Positions 10,338 through 23,074 of a DNA stretch of 64,000 nt are shown piece by piece (position 1 is the first letter of the stretch; each line of letters opens with the position of its first letter). Location: positions 2,364,623 to 2,428,622 of the forward strand of contig CM043807.1 of NCBI GenBank assembly GCA_023974075.1. The letters are read 5' to 3'. Both the position numbers and the translations under genes were made by a program. Source of the stretch: Chaenocephalus aceratus. Taxonomy: Eukaryota > Chordata > Actinopteri > Perciformes > Channichthyidae. Below the pieces are notes generated by a model. It did not search any database. It was not told the origin of the DNA and saw nothing but the letters and a program-made list of their open reading frames with translations.

Positions 10338-10994
10338 ACATCCTGTTGAGCAGAATCTACAGTTTCCAGTATTTTCCGTTTCGTAAAATGATCAAATACG
10401 GCGAAGATATTAAAATATGTGCTTCCATTATTCATACTTCTGAAATATATCTGTATTAACTTTATATCATCGTATGTCCGTGTTTATTGGGTCTTTTTGC
10501 ATGAAACAAAGACTGGCATATAGTTTCAAGCCAGTACTTTCGACACAAATACACATATACATCCTGTTGAGCAGGATCTACAGTGTCCAGTATTTTCCGT
10601 TTCGTAAAATGATCAAATACGGCGAAGATATTAAAATATGTGCTTCCATTATTCATACTTCTGAAATATATCTGTATTAACTTTTATATCATCGTATGTC
10701 CGTGTTTATTGGTCTTTTTGCATGAAACAAAGACTGGCATATAGTTTCAAGCCAGTACTTTCAACAGAAATACACATATACATCCTGTTGAGCAGGATCT
10801 ACAGTTTCCAGTATTTTCCGTTTCGTAAAATGATCAAATACGGCGAAGATATCAAAATATGTGCTTCCATTTTTCATACTTTTGAAATGTATTAACTTTA
10901 TATCATCATATCTCCGTGTTTACTGCGTCTTTTTGCATGAAACAAAGACTGGGATATAGTTTCAAGCCAGTACTTTCGTCAGAAACACACAGAA
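10338..10994. repeat. Three-copy 221-bp satellite
   Basis: Copies start at 10338, 10559 and 10780, each with ACATCCTGTTGAGCAGRATC. Successive starts are 221 bp apart. Copies 1 and 2 are almost identical; copy 3 has more substitutions and small deletions. The monomer includes TTCCGTTTCGTAAAATGATC and TTTTTGCATGAAACAAAGAC. No coding potential. Confidence 0.93.
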
Positions 10995-11179
10995 ATGTTG
11001 TCCGGACTGTTTTTTTTATGCGGCACCCGGCTTGAACAGGTCATGTGATCTGATCACGCCGGCGTGACGGTCGACTCCAAAGGGTTAATATTAAATACAT
11101 ATAAGTATTTTTTACAACTTGTATTTAGAAATACTCTGTTGTAATTATTGATGCATACATGTGTTCATCCATTCAATGT
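10995..11179. other. Non-coding spacer
   Basis: Unassigned sequence between the satellite and the LINE, with a T8 tract near 11010. Nothing recognised. Confidence 0.4.
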
Positions 11180-12033
11180 GGCATCTGCTATCATGGCCCC
11201 TCCTCTTCTCCTGAACACCAGCAGGAGAGGACTCGATCCTGTTTCCACGGAGAGGACGCTGGCGTTGACTGTTTGCCGCTTCTCCGCCTCTGTTACCCTC
11301 TATCACCCTCAGCTAACATTCGTTCTTGCAAAAACCTTCGAATTGGACTACTGCCCTGCATTGCACATCTCTGCTGCACTGCACATTGTTTTTAATTTCT
11401 GCCTCCGTTGCTGGCTGCCCTCACTCAGCCATCAAAGTGCCGGGTGGCTATTGCTATCTGCTACATCGCCTACCTGTCTGTCTCCGTCCCACGCAACAAC
11501 CGTGGACTCTCTCTGCCTCCTGTCTTCATCTCCGGGTACACCTGTCTCGTCCCGCTGTTCACATCCTCCTGCCATGCCGTGGATCTTCCTCGTCTCCACA
11601 ACAATCCTCCACCTCTGTGCACCTAGCCCGCTGGCCGCTATCGCTGCTCACACACTGCTCTCAGCATTCCCGCCTGTCATCATGCTGAAATACTCCATCT
11701 CACAGCTTCTGTCAGTCACCAACTCCTCCACCCCGTCTTCCATCTCAGTCATCAGACATATTGGACTCCTTCGTCGACCCCGCTACATTCACCGAAGCAC
11801 CCGCCGCAGTTTTGTTTACTTTCAGCACGGACAATCAATAGCATCCATCTGCTCTACCCAACGCACTGTCGCACACCTGACGCGTCATCAGAACGCAACT
11901 CCTACTGCTCCTTTCTCCCCCGCTCACCTACACTCCCAGCTGCATGTAATTCCTGGAGCGGATCCCACTCCCCTCCGCCTCCCTGGCCAACCTCATACCT
12001 CTCCAGTCTGCCACCACCCCTCCAACCCCCCAC

Positions 12034-12660
12034 TTGACCAATTTTGCCCTCCTCAATATCCGGTCACTTAACAATAAAGCCCACATCCTCCACGAAATAA
12101 TCCTGGACAAATCCATCGACTTCTTTCTGCTCACCGAAACCTGGCAACAACCCAATGACTTATTCTCCCTCAACCAAACATCCCCCCCTGGTTTTAATTA
12201 CATCACTAAACCCCGCCCCTCACGCCGTGGTGGTGGGCTCGCTGTCATCTACAACCACAACATCCGGACGACAGAACTCACCCTCCCCTCAGTACCATCC
12301 TTCGAATTCCTCGCCTTCAAAGCCCCTCCCTCACTGACAGTTATCCTCATTTAACGCCCCCCCACACCCCTCCTTCCTCTCTGATCTCACTAAACTCCTC
12401 ACCATTGCTTCATCCCTCTCCTCACGTCTGTTACTGCTCGGCGACCTCAACATCCACATGGACTCCCCCACCTGCAAACTCGCTTCTGAATTCTCCTCCC
12501 TTCTGGACAATTTCACAATTACCCAACATGTCACCTTCCCCACCCATGATAAAGGACACATCCTTGACCTTGTCTGCTCCACCAACCTCCCAGTACTCGA
12601 CCTCCACCTCTGCCCCTTTCCCCTCTGACCACAAACTCATACAGTTCACCATCGCCTCCC
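12034..12660 (+). pseudogene. L2-type LINE endonuclease
   Basis: NFALLNIRSLNNKAHILHEI and FFLLTETWQQ (12034-12354) are the first blocks of an AP-type endonuclease. After a frame change near 12355 the reading continues with LLLGDLNIHMDSPTCKLASE (the GD.N catalytic block) and a terminal PSDHKLIQF at about 12630. A further frame change separates this block from the preceding one. The antisense frames here are shadows. Confidence 0.75.
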
Positions 12661-13329
12661 CCGTCCGCCACCCCCCCCCATCCAGGACCATCACCTTCCG
12701 TAATATATGCTCTGTTGATCCCCAGCACCTCTCCGACCTGCTATCCTCTACTCTCCCCCTGGACTTGAACCTCAGCTCACCCCCCGATGAACAACTCAAC
12801 CACCTTAATTCCACCCTACTCTCCTCCCTCAACAGCCTGGCCCCCCTCAAAAGGAAACATTTCACTTTTAAAACCTCCTCACCCTGGTTCACCCCTGCAC
12901 TCCGTAAACTGAAGCAAACCGGCCGCCAGCTTGAACGCCTTACCATGAAATCATCCCTCACAGTTCACCATGAATCCTACAAACTCCATCTCACTACTTA
13001 CAGAGCCGCAAAAAACTGCTTACCTCTCCACCATCTTTACCGACCCCTCCCATAACCCCAGGACCCTCTTCTCCACCGTAAACAAGCTCCTCAAACCCCG
13101 TGCTGACACCCTCCCTTCCTCCACTTCCACTTTATGCAGTTCATTCCTCCAGTTTTTCTCTGACAAAATCACTGCCATTAATCTCTCGCTATCCACTGCA
13201 TCCGACACACATACATCTCCCCCAGCATCCACCGCCACAATTTCTCCCCCCATCTCCCTGGACCTCCCGAGCCTTCCTCCTCCCCACGGCCGCCTCTCCC
13301 AGTTCACTCTGGTTACCCCCCTGAAATAC

Positions 13330-14737
13330 TCCAACTGATCAGCTCCTCCAAACCCACAACCTGCTCCCTTGACCCTCGACCCACCCCTCTACTGAAGTCC
13401 TGTCTCCCCGTCCTCTGCCCCTACCTTGTCAACCTTTTCAACTCCTCCCTGTCCCAAGGCACCGTTCCCTCTGCCTTCAAAACTGCTGCTGTCACTCCCA
13501 TCCTCAAGAAACCCGGTCTGGATCCCTCCTTCCTCAGTAACTACCATCCCATCTCCAACCTCCCCTTTCTCTCAAAAACAATAGAACGCATTATCTCCAA
13601 ACAACTCCACCGCCATCTCCAAACCAACCAGCTTTTTGAACCCCTTCAGTCTGGTTTTCGTCCCCACCACAGCACAGAAACGGCCCTCATCAAAGTTCTC
13701 AATGACCTCCTCACCTCTGCTGACAGCGGTTCCCTCAACATCCTTATCCTCCTCGACCTGAGTGCAGCCTTCTATACCGTGAGCCACACCATTCTGCTTA
13801 CCCGACTCCATGACATTGGTATTAATGGTACTGCACTCAGGTGGCTCCAGTCCTACCTCTCCGACAGATCCCACTTCATCTCCCTCAACAACCACAGCTT
13901 CAGTCACCCAAGGTGTTCCCCAAGGTTCAGTACTCGGCCCCCTCCTCTTCATCATCTACATCCTCCCCCTTGGTCAGATTCTCCGCCAATACAACCTGGA
14001 CTTTCACTGCTATGCCGACGACACCCAGATTTACCTCATCACCAAATCCCCCAACAACCCCCCCCCCTCACCCACATTGAATCCTGTCTGACTGCAATAA
14101 AATCCTGGATGCAACACAACTTCCTAAAACTCAACAGCAATAAAACTGAACTCCTCCTCATCGGATCCAAATCCACCCTCAGCAAAACCCCCAACCTGAC
14201 AGTCACCATTGATGGCACCCCTGTTTCCCCCTCCACCCAGGCACGCAACCTTGGCGTGATATTTGACCCCACTCTCTCCCTCGAGCCCCACATCCATCAT
14301 GTTGTAAAAATCTCATTTTTTCACCTCCGCAATATTGCCAAACTCCGTCCCTCTCTCACCCGCCCTGCAGCTGAGCGACTCATTCACGCCTTCATCTCCT
14401 CCCGCCTTGACTATTGCAACTCCCTCCTCTACGGCATCAGCTCCACCTCCCTCAATAGACTCCAGCGTGTCCAGAACGCAGCCGCCAGACTCCTCACCCA
14501 CACCAAATTATGGCATCATATCACCCCGGTCCTCAAAGAACTCCACCTGGCTCCCCGTTTCACACCGCACCCATTGCAAACTCCTGGTCCTCACTTACAA
14601 AGCCCTCCACCATCTGCCCCCCCCCCTACCTCACTGACCTCCTCACCCTCTACCAACCACCCCGGGCCCTCAGATCCTCCTCAGCCGGTTTGCTTTCAAT
14701 CCCCAAGGCCAAACTCCGGAGCTTCGGGGACAGAGCC
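13330..14737 (+). pseudogene. L2-type LINE reverse transcriptase
   Basis: RT blocks: AAVTPILKKPGLDPS, YHPISNLPFLSKTIER, SGFRPHHSTETAL, then LNILILLDLSAAF (motif A), followed after frame changes near 13900 by [17 protein letters not shown] (motif B) and [10 protein letters not shown] (catalytic YADD, about 14010-14040). The C-terminal block includes NLGVIFDPTLSLEPHI and RLDYCNSLLYGISSTSLNRL, typical of L2/CR1-group LINEs. A run of C residues near 14060 coincides with one frame break. The coding sequence is cut at GDRA by the LTR insertion. Confidence 0.82.
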
Positions 14738-15511
14738 TGTTAGAGATTTTGAGGGACAACTGGTCCGCTTTCCAAATCGTTAAAACAATAATCTATTTTA
14801 ATGGTAATATAACAATGCAATACAATCAATACATTACCATCCAAGCCATATCATATCATATGCGTAATGTCAGGACTATGCCTACTCCTGGCCCTTGTTC
14901 ACGGGCTGCCACGACCTTCCGGTCCGGGCGGCGCGAGAAGAGAGAGACAGAACAAAAAGCTGAATAGGCTTTCATACCAACATAAACAGGAAGGGGTGGA
15001 GTTTACTCAGCCTCCACACACACACACCCCCCCCATTCCAGAGACCTCAGATGTGTCTTAAAGGATATTTAAGATAACAAGAATATTTCATCTGTCATAT
15101 CTCCAACTTCTGGTTACACAAAATACAAAGTAATTAAACCCACACATATACTATTCAAGATATGTAGACTTCCCTGAAACATGACATGCTAGAGATCTTA
15201 AGCAGAATATACTCTTCCCCCCACCTAGCACCCTGTCCTGCATGCCTACACCTCCCCCACAGGGCAATACAACCCTGTTTACTCTAAACAGCCCTTGTTT
15301 AGAGCCATTTTAGTCCTCACCTTTATGTAAGGATAAAACAGAGAAATCAATATAAAACACAAACACAAGTATTGTTTGAACAGTATTCACTTAACTGCTA
15401 CTATTGATAATTACCAGAGAAACTCAAGGGACCTCTTTTAATATCTGGAAATTGCAACAAGACTTTCTGCCATTTCAAATGTAACACACTTCTTAAATAT
15501 CAGATGCTGCA
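14738..15511 (-). repeat. LTR (3' LTR in element orientation), 774 bp
   Basis: Matches 21634-22472 with only a handful of substitutions (for example GCGCGAGA versus GCGCAAGA, and ACATAAAC versus ACAGAAAC). It differs by a deletion of about 60 bp after CCGCTTTCCAAATC and by the length of a CA repeat near 15015. Confidence 0.92.
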
Positions 15512-18500
15512 ATCCCCCTTTTGCACTCTTTTAAAAGAGTGCAACTTACACAAGGCACTTGAAACATATCTACTGTGTCTGTCTCCCAATATCGTATAAA
15601 TCCATCAGAAACTGAGATCCAAAGTACTTGAAATCGTGAAGGAACAGAACATCACTTCCCATGGCAGTGAAGGAACCATGAGGGGGCAGCTGAGTGCTAA
15701 GAAGCAGTCTCCTGATGGTGAATCATCAGCCCGCCTGCCCGCCCCCCCCCCCCCCCGAAGGAATAGCCCACAACGACAGCTGATAGGGAGGGGGAGATGC
15801 GGCTTTCCCTTCACGGGTGGAACTGATCAGAGAGAAGTAGACTCCTCTGCTGCCTCGACAAGTCCCCCAGCCCACTGCCAGCCGCTTCCAAGTCGTCTGC
15901 TGCATGGATGTCCTCGAGGTCCTTCTCCTCCAGTCCGCTGATGACAGCATCCGTGTCGACCTCCATGACGAGACCCAGATCCGTCTTGATGTCGTCCCCT
16001 GGTCCTAGCAGGTGGTTTCCCCGCCGCACACTGGCTCCCGTGGTACGAGCTGTCCCCCTTTCCTCCTACGCGGACGGCCTGAGAGATCCGCTGGGTCACT
16101 CGGTCGGGGCCGGAGAGCCTGGGATTGATCCACTTTGTCCTGATGAGCGTCAGCCTCCTGCGTCTCGGGTCCCCCTTTTGGCGTCAACAACCTGTGTGGA
16201 GAAATCTGATACAAATCCCTCAAGCCTACGCTCCGGGCTCTGGGGCCCTCGGCTGTGTACTTTCAAATTTTAGAGCACTGGAGCCGGATTTCTGAAACTT
16301 ACCCACCCCTGCGTGGCCACTTGGAGCCTGTTGGTGGGGTGTCTTAAAACAACAGACGTCTGTGAACAGGTTTTCTAAATTAATTGTGCAGCTTCAGAAT
16401 CTTAATACTTGGACTGTGCCAACTAAATAAGAACCCCAACATCTTTAGGTAAACTAAATAACATATTTCAATAGCTCTGAATTTCTGACAAGCATCTGTG
16501 TTTATTTTTAAATGAAATCCTTGAGATCCCATTAAAAATCACTAATGTTATGGATTCAAAAACAAACAAAATCACGATACTAACAAAGTGAATGGCTTCC
16601 TGGTGATACTGCTTCTACCCGTCAGTGCTTAGATATTATCCCGTTGAAAAAATGAATACAGAATTCCAACAAACTGTCATCAAATGTCTTTCTATTATAA
16701 ATGTAGATTAAATGTATATCCCCATAATGACCTAAACAATAAAGTGTATGGCTCTTACTTCTTTACCAGACTAGTTACATGATGTTGTTTAAATTACATT
16801 GTGTCTCATTACATTACTATGTTTTAGCTTAACTGTAAATATGTTCTTTCTACATTTCAAACCTCAGTTACTTTAATACCTGTTGAAACATTAGTTGAAA
16901 CATTACTCACAGGTCAGCTTCTTCAGTATTCCATTCTGGACTTACATCTCTCACAGTAGCCCCTTGGCCACTGATTCTTTATCTGTGTTACCTGCTATAA
17001 CTCAATCAATATTAGAGACATGTCAACATTCATCAAACACCTCTTATCCCCAGATATGGAGCAGGTCAATTCTAAAACTGTCAATCAATGGTCAGATTGA
17101 ACAATCGAGTTGGGGCAGCGGTTCCTTTCAGTCCCTAAATGAAAAATGTACATTGTGAAGTTTACACTCCCCCTTTTTTACACATGATCTCATGTGTAAA
17201 CAAAATCCTGTATGGGAAGAAAACCTTCAGGTCATAATGGATTATAAGACAATACCAAACATTTTTCCCAAATGTACATCCATCATTTCCACAGTAAACA
17301 CTTCAGTGAAATGAAGTGTTTCTCTCCATCTTTCAGTCCTAAAAGAAACAGAATCTTCATGTTTTAGTTTGAGTTTCACATTCTGCAAACCGCCACCTCC
17401 TGTGGGAGTGAAATATCAAGCAGATTAGAAACGGGTCACATGTGGTTTCCCCTTTTGTGAATGTTAGGAAACCTCTCATTCCACATAGAGTCCCAGAAAT
17501 AATGTGTTAGTCCAAAAACATGCTTGATTAGTCATTGTTTTAAATCATGCAGTTGCACTGATCAGATGCAGACATACACTCACTCACACTGTCAGGTTGT
17601 AAAGTCAGGTTTGGTCAGGTAGGTACACCTCAGAGTCAGCCATTGACAGTGCCTTCTCAAGTTACCCTGTCGGTCAGGGTCAAAGGTCAGTTGGTCTCAG
17701 TCTTTTTGGCCATGTGTCGTGCTCTGCAGAGATGTTCCAGCACAGGCCAGCATCCTCCGTCTATAAAATCTGTATATATGGAGCGCCATCATTTATTAAT
17801 TCACAATTACAACTATAATGTTCAAGATATCTCCAACCCCTCATTGCTGTTTCCCACATTCCCTGAAAAGTGTCTAGCCAAAAAAAGTTCACTTCCTTAG
17901 AGTACTACTACTACTACTGCAATTCATTTACACCTAATTAGTATTAAAATGACTAATAGATCTATTTCAGAAACTTGTGTACATCACTATTATCTTGTGT
18001 CAAAACATTACTAGGATCTGTAAAGCTCTGCTATGTATTCCATAACTCATTCTATTAATTTATCTTCAATTCTGGTGCACTTAAAGAACAATGTTACCCT
18101 CTTTAACAGTGCGTGGAACCCTGGGTGTCCGAACATGCAACAATTACTCCCTACTTTATCAAGGATTTAAAAACAGAAGTCATTTCGTATGTCCATCCGA
18201 AAGCCCTCCTATGGTAATAACTATGCCACAATGGTGAAACCAGTACCTCAAATTGAAATACTATATTTAGTTTAGAACTAGCTTTCCCTTCAACATGACC
18301 TATATAAAGAAATATTTGTCTGATCTTATAGAGCTGTTACTAAAACTCTCCCTTTGAACTGATCAATACTGTAACAAATTAAAACACTACCAAATTCACA
18401 CTTGAAAAAACTCTAAAAGAATAATTTGTAAACATGATGAAAAGATTGAAGAATATGGTTCTACTCTGTACTCCTAACTCCAAAACACCCACTACTTAAA

Positions 18501-21500
18501 GTCTAGTGCATACTTCCATCATGCCCCCCCCCTTTTCTATCAGTGTGTTTTAGAATGATTTTTCACTTCACTTTAATAGTTTTCCTCTTTACCGCTATTT
18601 TTAATTTACCAATTGATTAATTTATGGTTAATACATCTTCTTATCTTCACTTATTTATCAAGTCAATTCAAGTTCTTTACAATACATTAGTAGATACCTT
18701 GTGGAGTATTCACAATAACTAATCCCCTCTAGGATATGAAATCCATTCATCTTTAAGCAGATACTATTTCCTTATTTATCTTTTGTTCATGATAACAATG
18801 GTATAACAACCACACGTTTTACCCATAGCTAGTTTCTATAACAAGATTATTATGTGTGACATAATAATCAGATGTCTTGTTTGCTAACCAAGAATATTCA
18901 ACTTTAATCTTTTCAGCATTCCAGACCATCATTTGAACAACAGCCTCTTATCTAAACACTAAGCATTAAGGTTTCTACACCACCCCCTGGGAAACTCTTG
19001 CACAATTATGCTGTAAAATCATTGCATCATTCCTCCAGAACAATCTGAGACAAGCATGTCTCAAGATCTTGTCATAATGAGCACAGTCAGTGATGCAGCT
19101 GTAGTCAGTGGCAGGGTCCCCAAAAAAGCTAGGACCGGCCCTGGTCAGTGGGCTCCAAGGAAACTCTCCCTGGCTTTGAGATGAGGGAAGGAATCACTTG
19201 GCAGACACACGTTGTCCTCTGTACGGCAGAAATCCCCCAAAACCGCAGTACCTCTTCACACCACTGTTGCCTTGACAACGAGGCACAAGCATAATGTCAA
19301 TATCTCCTCAGAGATGCGTTCTTTGCACACTTCTTCTGTTCGCAGTGAGCAACTCTTCACCAACACACTGATTCAGAGAACCCAAAAGCAGAACTATCCA
19401 ATGCTGCTGTAATCACATTCAGCTACTGAGAAAAACTCAATTTAAATCTCTCTCCCAACGGGTTACAAAATAAAACGGCTGAGGTCAGGAATGCTGAAAC
19501 ATGTGAATGTTAAAACAAACTAATGATAGTAGTCTGCCTATTCTTATTACTTCAGTTCTAAGTTAATAGGCAAAACAAAGACACCCCCTTAACCACTATA
19601 CTAATCTTTTATCTACTTGGTTAATTCTATTCATTTTCAAATTGTTTATCTAAGTTGTGTTACAAGCATGGTGAGGTTACAGAATACACAAATAACTGTA
19701 TTCAATCCGCGCCGTATTTGAAAACTGTAATGAACTAAAATCAATATTTAAGGACGTAATATAAGTTAAAATATTGTTAAGCTAATTACTGTTTTATTGT
19801 GAAGGCATCTCTGGCGAACAGCGGCCTTTGGCTTTTATTGTGAAAGGCCGTTCCGGAAATATACACCGTAATATGAACAGTGAGTTTGACTTCTAGAAAC
19901 ACGGAAAGTTACGATAACAATCGTTCTAATGCATTAACTAAAGTCATGAAAGAGACAAGGAGGGGGAAAGGCGTGTGGAAGCAAGCAATGAACTGAAAAT
20001 CCACCAATCCTCTGTTTTAACGTGATGGCGCACATTGAAAACCGAAGCGGGCATAAGCACCCCTGTCATATAAACATTAATATATTCCTTCTGACTGACA
20101 AGCGTTCAAAAACCCTTCTGCTTATCACTTAGGCTACTACTTTTTGTTTTATTCATAACCTAAAAATACAATTGTGATGAATAGCTTGCTCTTTTACCAT
20201 TACATTTACCAACATAAAACAAGGTCTTTACTAATCAACAATGACAACCAACAGACAGAACAATCAAGAAACAGATCAATACAACTCCTAAATAACATTA
20301 CAATATTATTTCTTATAGTGAGTTCGTTATCTAATGTTTAACAAATTCTCATCTTTCTATGTGTAATGTAGGTGGAATAATCCACTATATATTAATCAAA
20401 CTTTAACCTGCATGTACTACATATACTCAGCAAACTACTTTCTCCTTTCCCTCAACGTTACTGTATGGAATTAAGTTCCTCTGAAATATATTTGAGTAAA
20501 ATGATCACTTAATGACGAATAGTACGAAATTCTTATTTATTTAAATATACAAGCCGTTTCTTTAGCCCCCTGTTTGATTCCACTTAAAATAAATCTCTTA
20601 ATCTGTTCCCATTGCTCCCGGTAACTCCCTGGAATTTCAGAATTGTCTTAACCATTCTGACGTTCCATATTCACTTCGCTTTTATTTATCTGACTTAATT
20701 AATATGTGTTCACTTGTATTAATATACTGGGCTATTGTCGTTGTTACTATTAACGTGCTTCCCCCCCTTTCAGCCACTAGATGGCAGCAGCAGAGCACAA
20801 ATGAGCTTCACTCTTCTGAGTGCATTGTCTGAGTTCCACAGACAATCGCTCACACAGGTATTTTAGGTAAAAATCACACAGATTTATTCCCCGTACAGTT
20901 TGTCCAGCTTGATAATGTGATGTGTATTTCAACAGACAAGCAAGACCGCGATGCTTCGACACCCATAAAGAATGTGACCATTCCATGGGGCATACAAACC
21001 CAGGTCTTAGCGAGCCCTTTATCATACGTTAGCTTTTCAAATTAAGTTTACAGACAAAGGGAAACGAGAGCCGGTCCCGTCACAATTTCGGTGAGGTTTG
21101 TTCTCTTCCCCGATTCAACATATAACAGACATTTAGGCTTTTAGCTTTCAGCCCTGGTCTGTTATTTAACCCCAGTTTTAAACGGCGACCCGATCTAAAA
21201 TATCGAGTTTCCAGGTTTTGTCGTGCAGGAATATAACCTCGCAACCCACAAACTGCACCGTTTCCACGCCACTCAGGAATAAGTATACCTGAGGTCCACG
21301 CCAAACTGCTCTATTTACGTTACGCCGGACTTTCTGTCTACCTTGCGATCAACGTTCACGTGTTGTATATAACTTTCCTAACATAGTAAAATATGCATTG
21401 TATATTCCATTTAAAACTTAAAAAACACTGTGAAACGCCTACAGACAATCCTAAACTTTTAGATATATCCAATTACAGACAGTTGATTTTCTTAACAGGC

Positions 21501-21633
21501 GTCTGGTACCTTTTGTCTTGTTTTGCAGGGCCCTGCTGATTGTCTGAGATGTTTGAAAGGGTTTGTTCCCGACCCATTCCGGTCGTCCGGATTCTTCCAC
21601 AGCTTTGTTTACCAGGCACGTCGGGTCACCATT
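15512..21633. other. LTR-element interior without genes
   Basis: AT-rich, 6.1 kb. I see no gag/pol motif on either strand. A GC-rich island at about 15630-16310 differs in base composition from the rest. Its minus strand has short overlapping frames with acidic stretches (GLEEKDLEDIHAADDLEAAG). It ends at 16281-16309 with a degenerate terminus of the TTAA MITE family. The remainder (16310-21600) holds only short spurious frames. Confidence 0.6.
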
Positions 21634-22472
21634 TGTTAGAGATTTTGAGGGACAACTGGTCCGCTTTCCAAATCTCCGCGCGTCCCTAACAAGCTGGTTA
21701 TCATACAGGAAGGAATCCAGAGCATACAATTATCCGTAAAACAATAATCTATTTTAATGGTAATATAACAATGCAATACAATCAATACATTACCATACCA
21801 TATCATATGCGTAATGTCAGGACTATGCCTACTCCTGGCCCTTGTTCACGGGCTGCCACGACCTTCCGGTCCGGGCGGCGCAAGAAGAGAGAGACAGAAC
21901 AAAAAGCTGAATAGGCTTTCATACCAACAGAAACAGGAAGGGGTGGAGTTTACTCAGCCTCCACACACACACACACACACACACACACCCCCCACATTCC
22001 AGAGACCTCAGATGTGTCTTAAAGGATATTTAAGATAACAAGAATATTTCATCTGTCATATCTCCAACTTCTGGTTACACAGAATACAAAGTAATTAAAC
22101 CCACACATATACTATTCAAGATATGTAGACTTCCCTGAAACATGACATGCTAGAGATCTTAAGCAGAATATACTCTTCCCCCCACCTAGCACCCTGTCCT
22201 GCATGCCTACACCTCCCCCACAGGGCAATACAACCCTGTTTACTCTAAACAGCCCTTGTTTAGAGCCATTTTAGTCCTCACCTTTATGTAAGGATAAAAC
22301 AGAGAAATCAATATAAAACACAAACACAAGTATTGTTTGAACAGTATTCACTTAACTGCTACTATTGATAATTACCAGAGAAACTCAAGGGACCTCTTTT
22401 AATATCTGGAAATTGCAACAAGACTTTCTGCCATTTCAAATGTAACACACTTCTTAAATATCAGATGCTGCA
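21634..22472 (-). repeat. LTR (5' LTR in element orientation), 839 bp
   Basis: Same TG...CA ends as 14738-15511, and longer because it keeps the segment around 21677-21740 that the other LTR lacks. Contains a CA repeat (about 21962-21988). Confidence 0.92.
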
Positions 22473-22745
22473 AGCCTTCTCTGTGGCAGCCCCGAAGCTC
22501 TGGAACTCCCTCCCCCAAGACCTCCGTGAGTCTGAGTCCCTTACCCTGTTCCAGTCCCGCCTCAAAACCTACCTCTTCAACTCTCTATCCAAAAGCCCCC
22601 CCCCCTCTCAATCAACTTCCTCCTGACTGCTTTTCTGTTGTGTTTTGTTTCTTTTTGTCTTTGTTTTTGTTTTGTTTGTCTACCCTCCCTCCCAAATGTA
22701 AAGCGTCTTTGGGTTCAGAAAAGCGCTATAAATTAATATTTATTA
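22473..22745 (+). pseudogene. L2-type LINE, 3' part
   Basis: Resumes the LINE interrupted at 14737: the reading FSVAAPKLWNSLPQDLRESE is the conserved end of L2-type polyproteins. A short 3' UTR with TGTAAAGCGTCTTTGGGTTC follows, and an ATT-repeat tail at about 22730-22750. Confidence 0.88.
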
Positions 22746-22910
22746 TTATTAGGGCCCGAGCACGAGAGTGCTAGGACCCAACGGCTTCCTAGCACGAAGT
22801 GCAAGGATACCTATTGTTATTCGTGGTATTATTAGGGCCCGAGCACGATGTGCTAGGACCCAACGGCGTCCTAGCACGAAGTGCAAGGATACCTATTGTT
22901 ATTCGTGGTA
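22746..22910. repeat. Two tandem 80-bp copies, AGGGCCCGAGCAC family
   Basis: Copies from about 22746 and 22828 share TAGGGCCCGAGCACGA, CTAGGACCCAACGGC and CTAGCACGAAGTGCAAGGAT. This motif heads a dispersed repeat found in many percomorph fish. Complementary GCACTTCGTGCTAG-type blocks could fold into hairpins. Confidence 0.85.
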
Positions 22911-23074
22911 TTATTATTATTATTATATAATTACGGAATCCTTGTTTTCAGGCCTTTAGGATGCTGAAAAAGTTGTATAATTTTGCACGGACGCCAGGAC
23001 CGGTGAAAAATTTGATATTCTGGAGTCAATGAGTTCAAATTGTCCAACCTGCTCGCTAGCGCCACCTATTTCAA

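Larger units (their letters stand above)
11180..14737 (+). mobile_element. L2-clade LINE, 5' part (split by LTR element)
   Basis: Pro/Ser/Thr-rich, pyrimidine-rich sense strand with a leader, endonuclease and reverse transcriptase in the order of an L2-clade LINE. It stops in mid-codon context at 14737 where a TG...CA element begins, and resumes at 22473 with the expected continuation. The 5' end is not certain. Frames shift several times, so the copy is inactive. Confidence 0.8.
14738..22472 (-). mobile_element. LTR retroelement, non-autonomous (LARD-like)
   Basis: LTRs at 14738-15511 and 21634-22472 both begin TGTTAGAGATTTTGAGG and end CAGATGCTGCA. A 4-bp target duplication AGCC lies at 14734-14737 and 22473-22476, and joining the flanks restores uninterrupted LINE sequence. 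On the minus strand a candidate primer binding site (21615-21631, TGGTGACCCGACGTGCC) follows the 5' LTR after 2 nt, and a purine tract AAAAGGGGGAT abuts the 3' LTR (15512-15521). The 6.1-kb interior has no frame above about 100 codons and no gag, protease, RT or integrase motif. It is therefore a large non-autonomous LTR derivative, and the near-identical LTRs suggest recent movement. Confidence 0.88.

Noticed and set aside
10338..10994. CRISPR-like array
   Set aside because: 221-bp contiguous tandem monomers without spacers, in a vertebrate genome.
11148..12071. 307-codon plus-strand frame as a host gene
   Set aside because: It is the Pro/Ser/Thr-rich leader of the L2-type LINE; the recognisable endonuclease starts in another frame near its end.
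12431..12961. 176-codon minus-strand frame
   Set aside because: Antisense shadow of the L2 endonuclease/RT coding strand.
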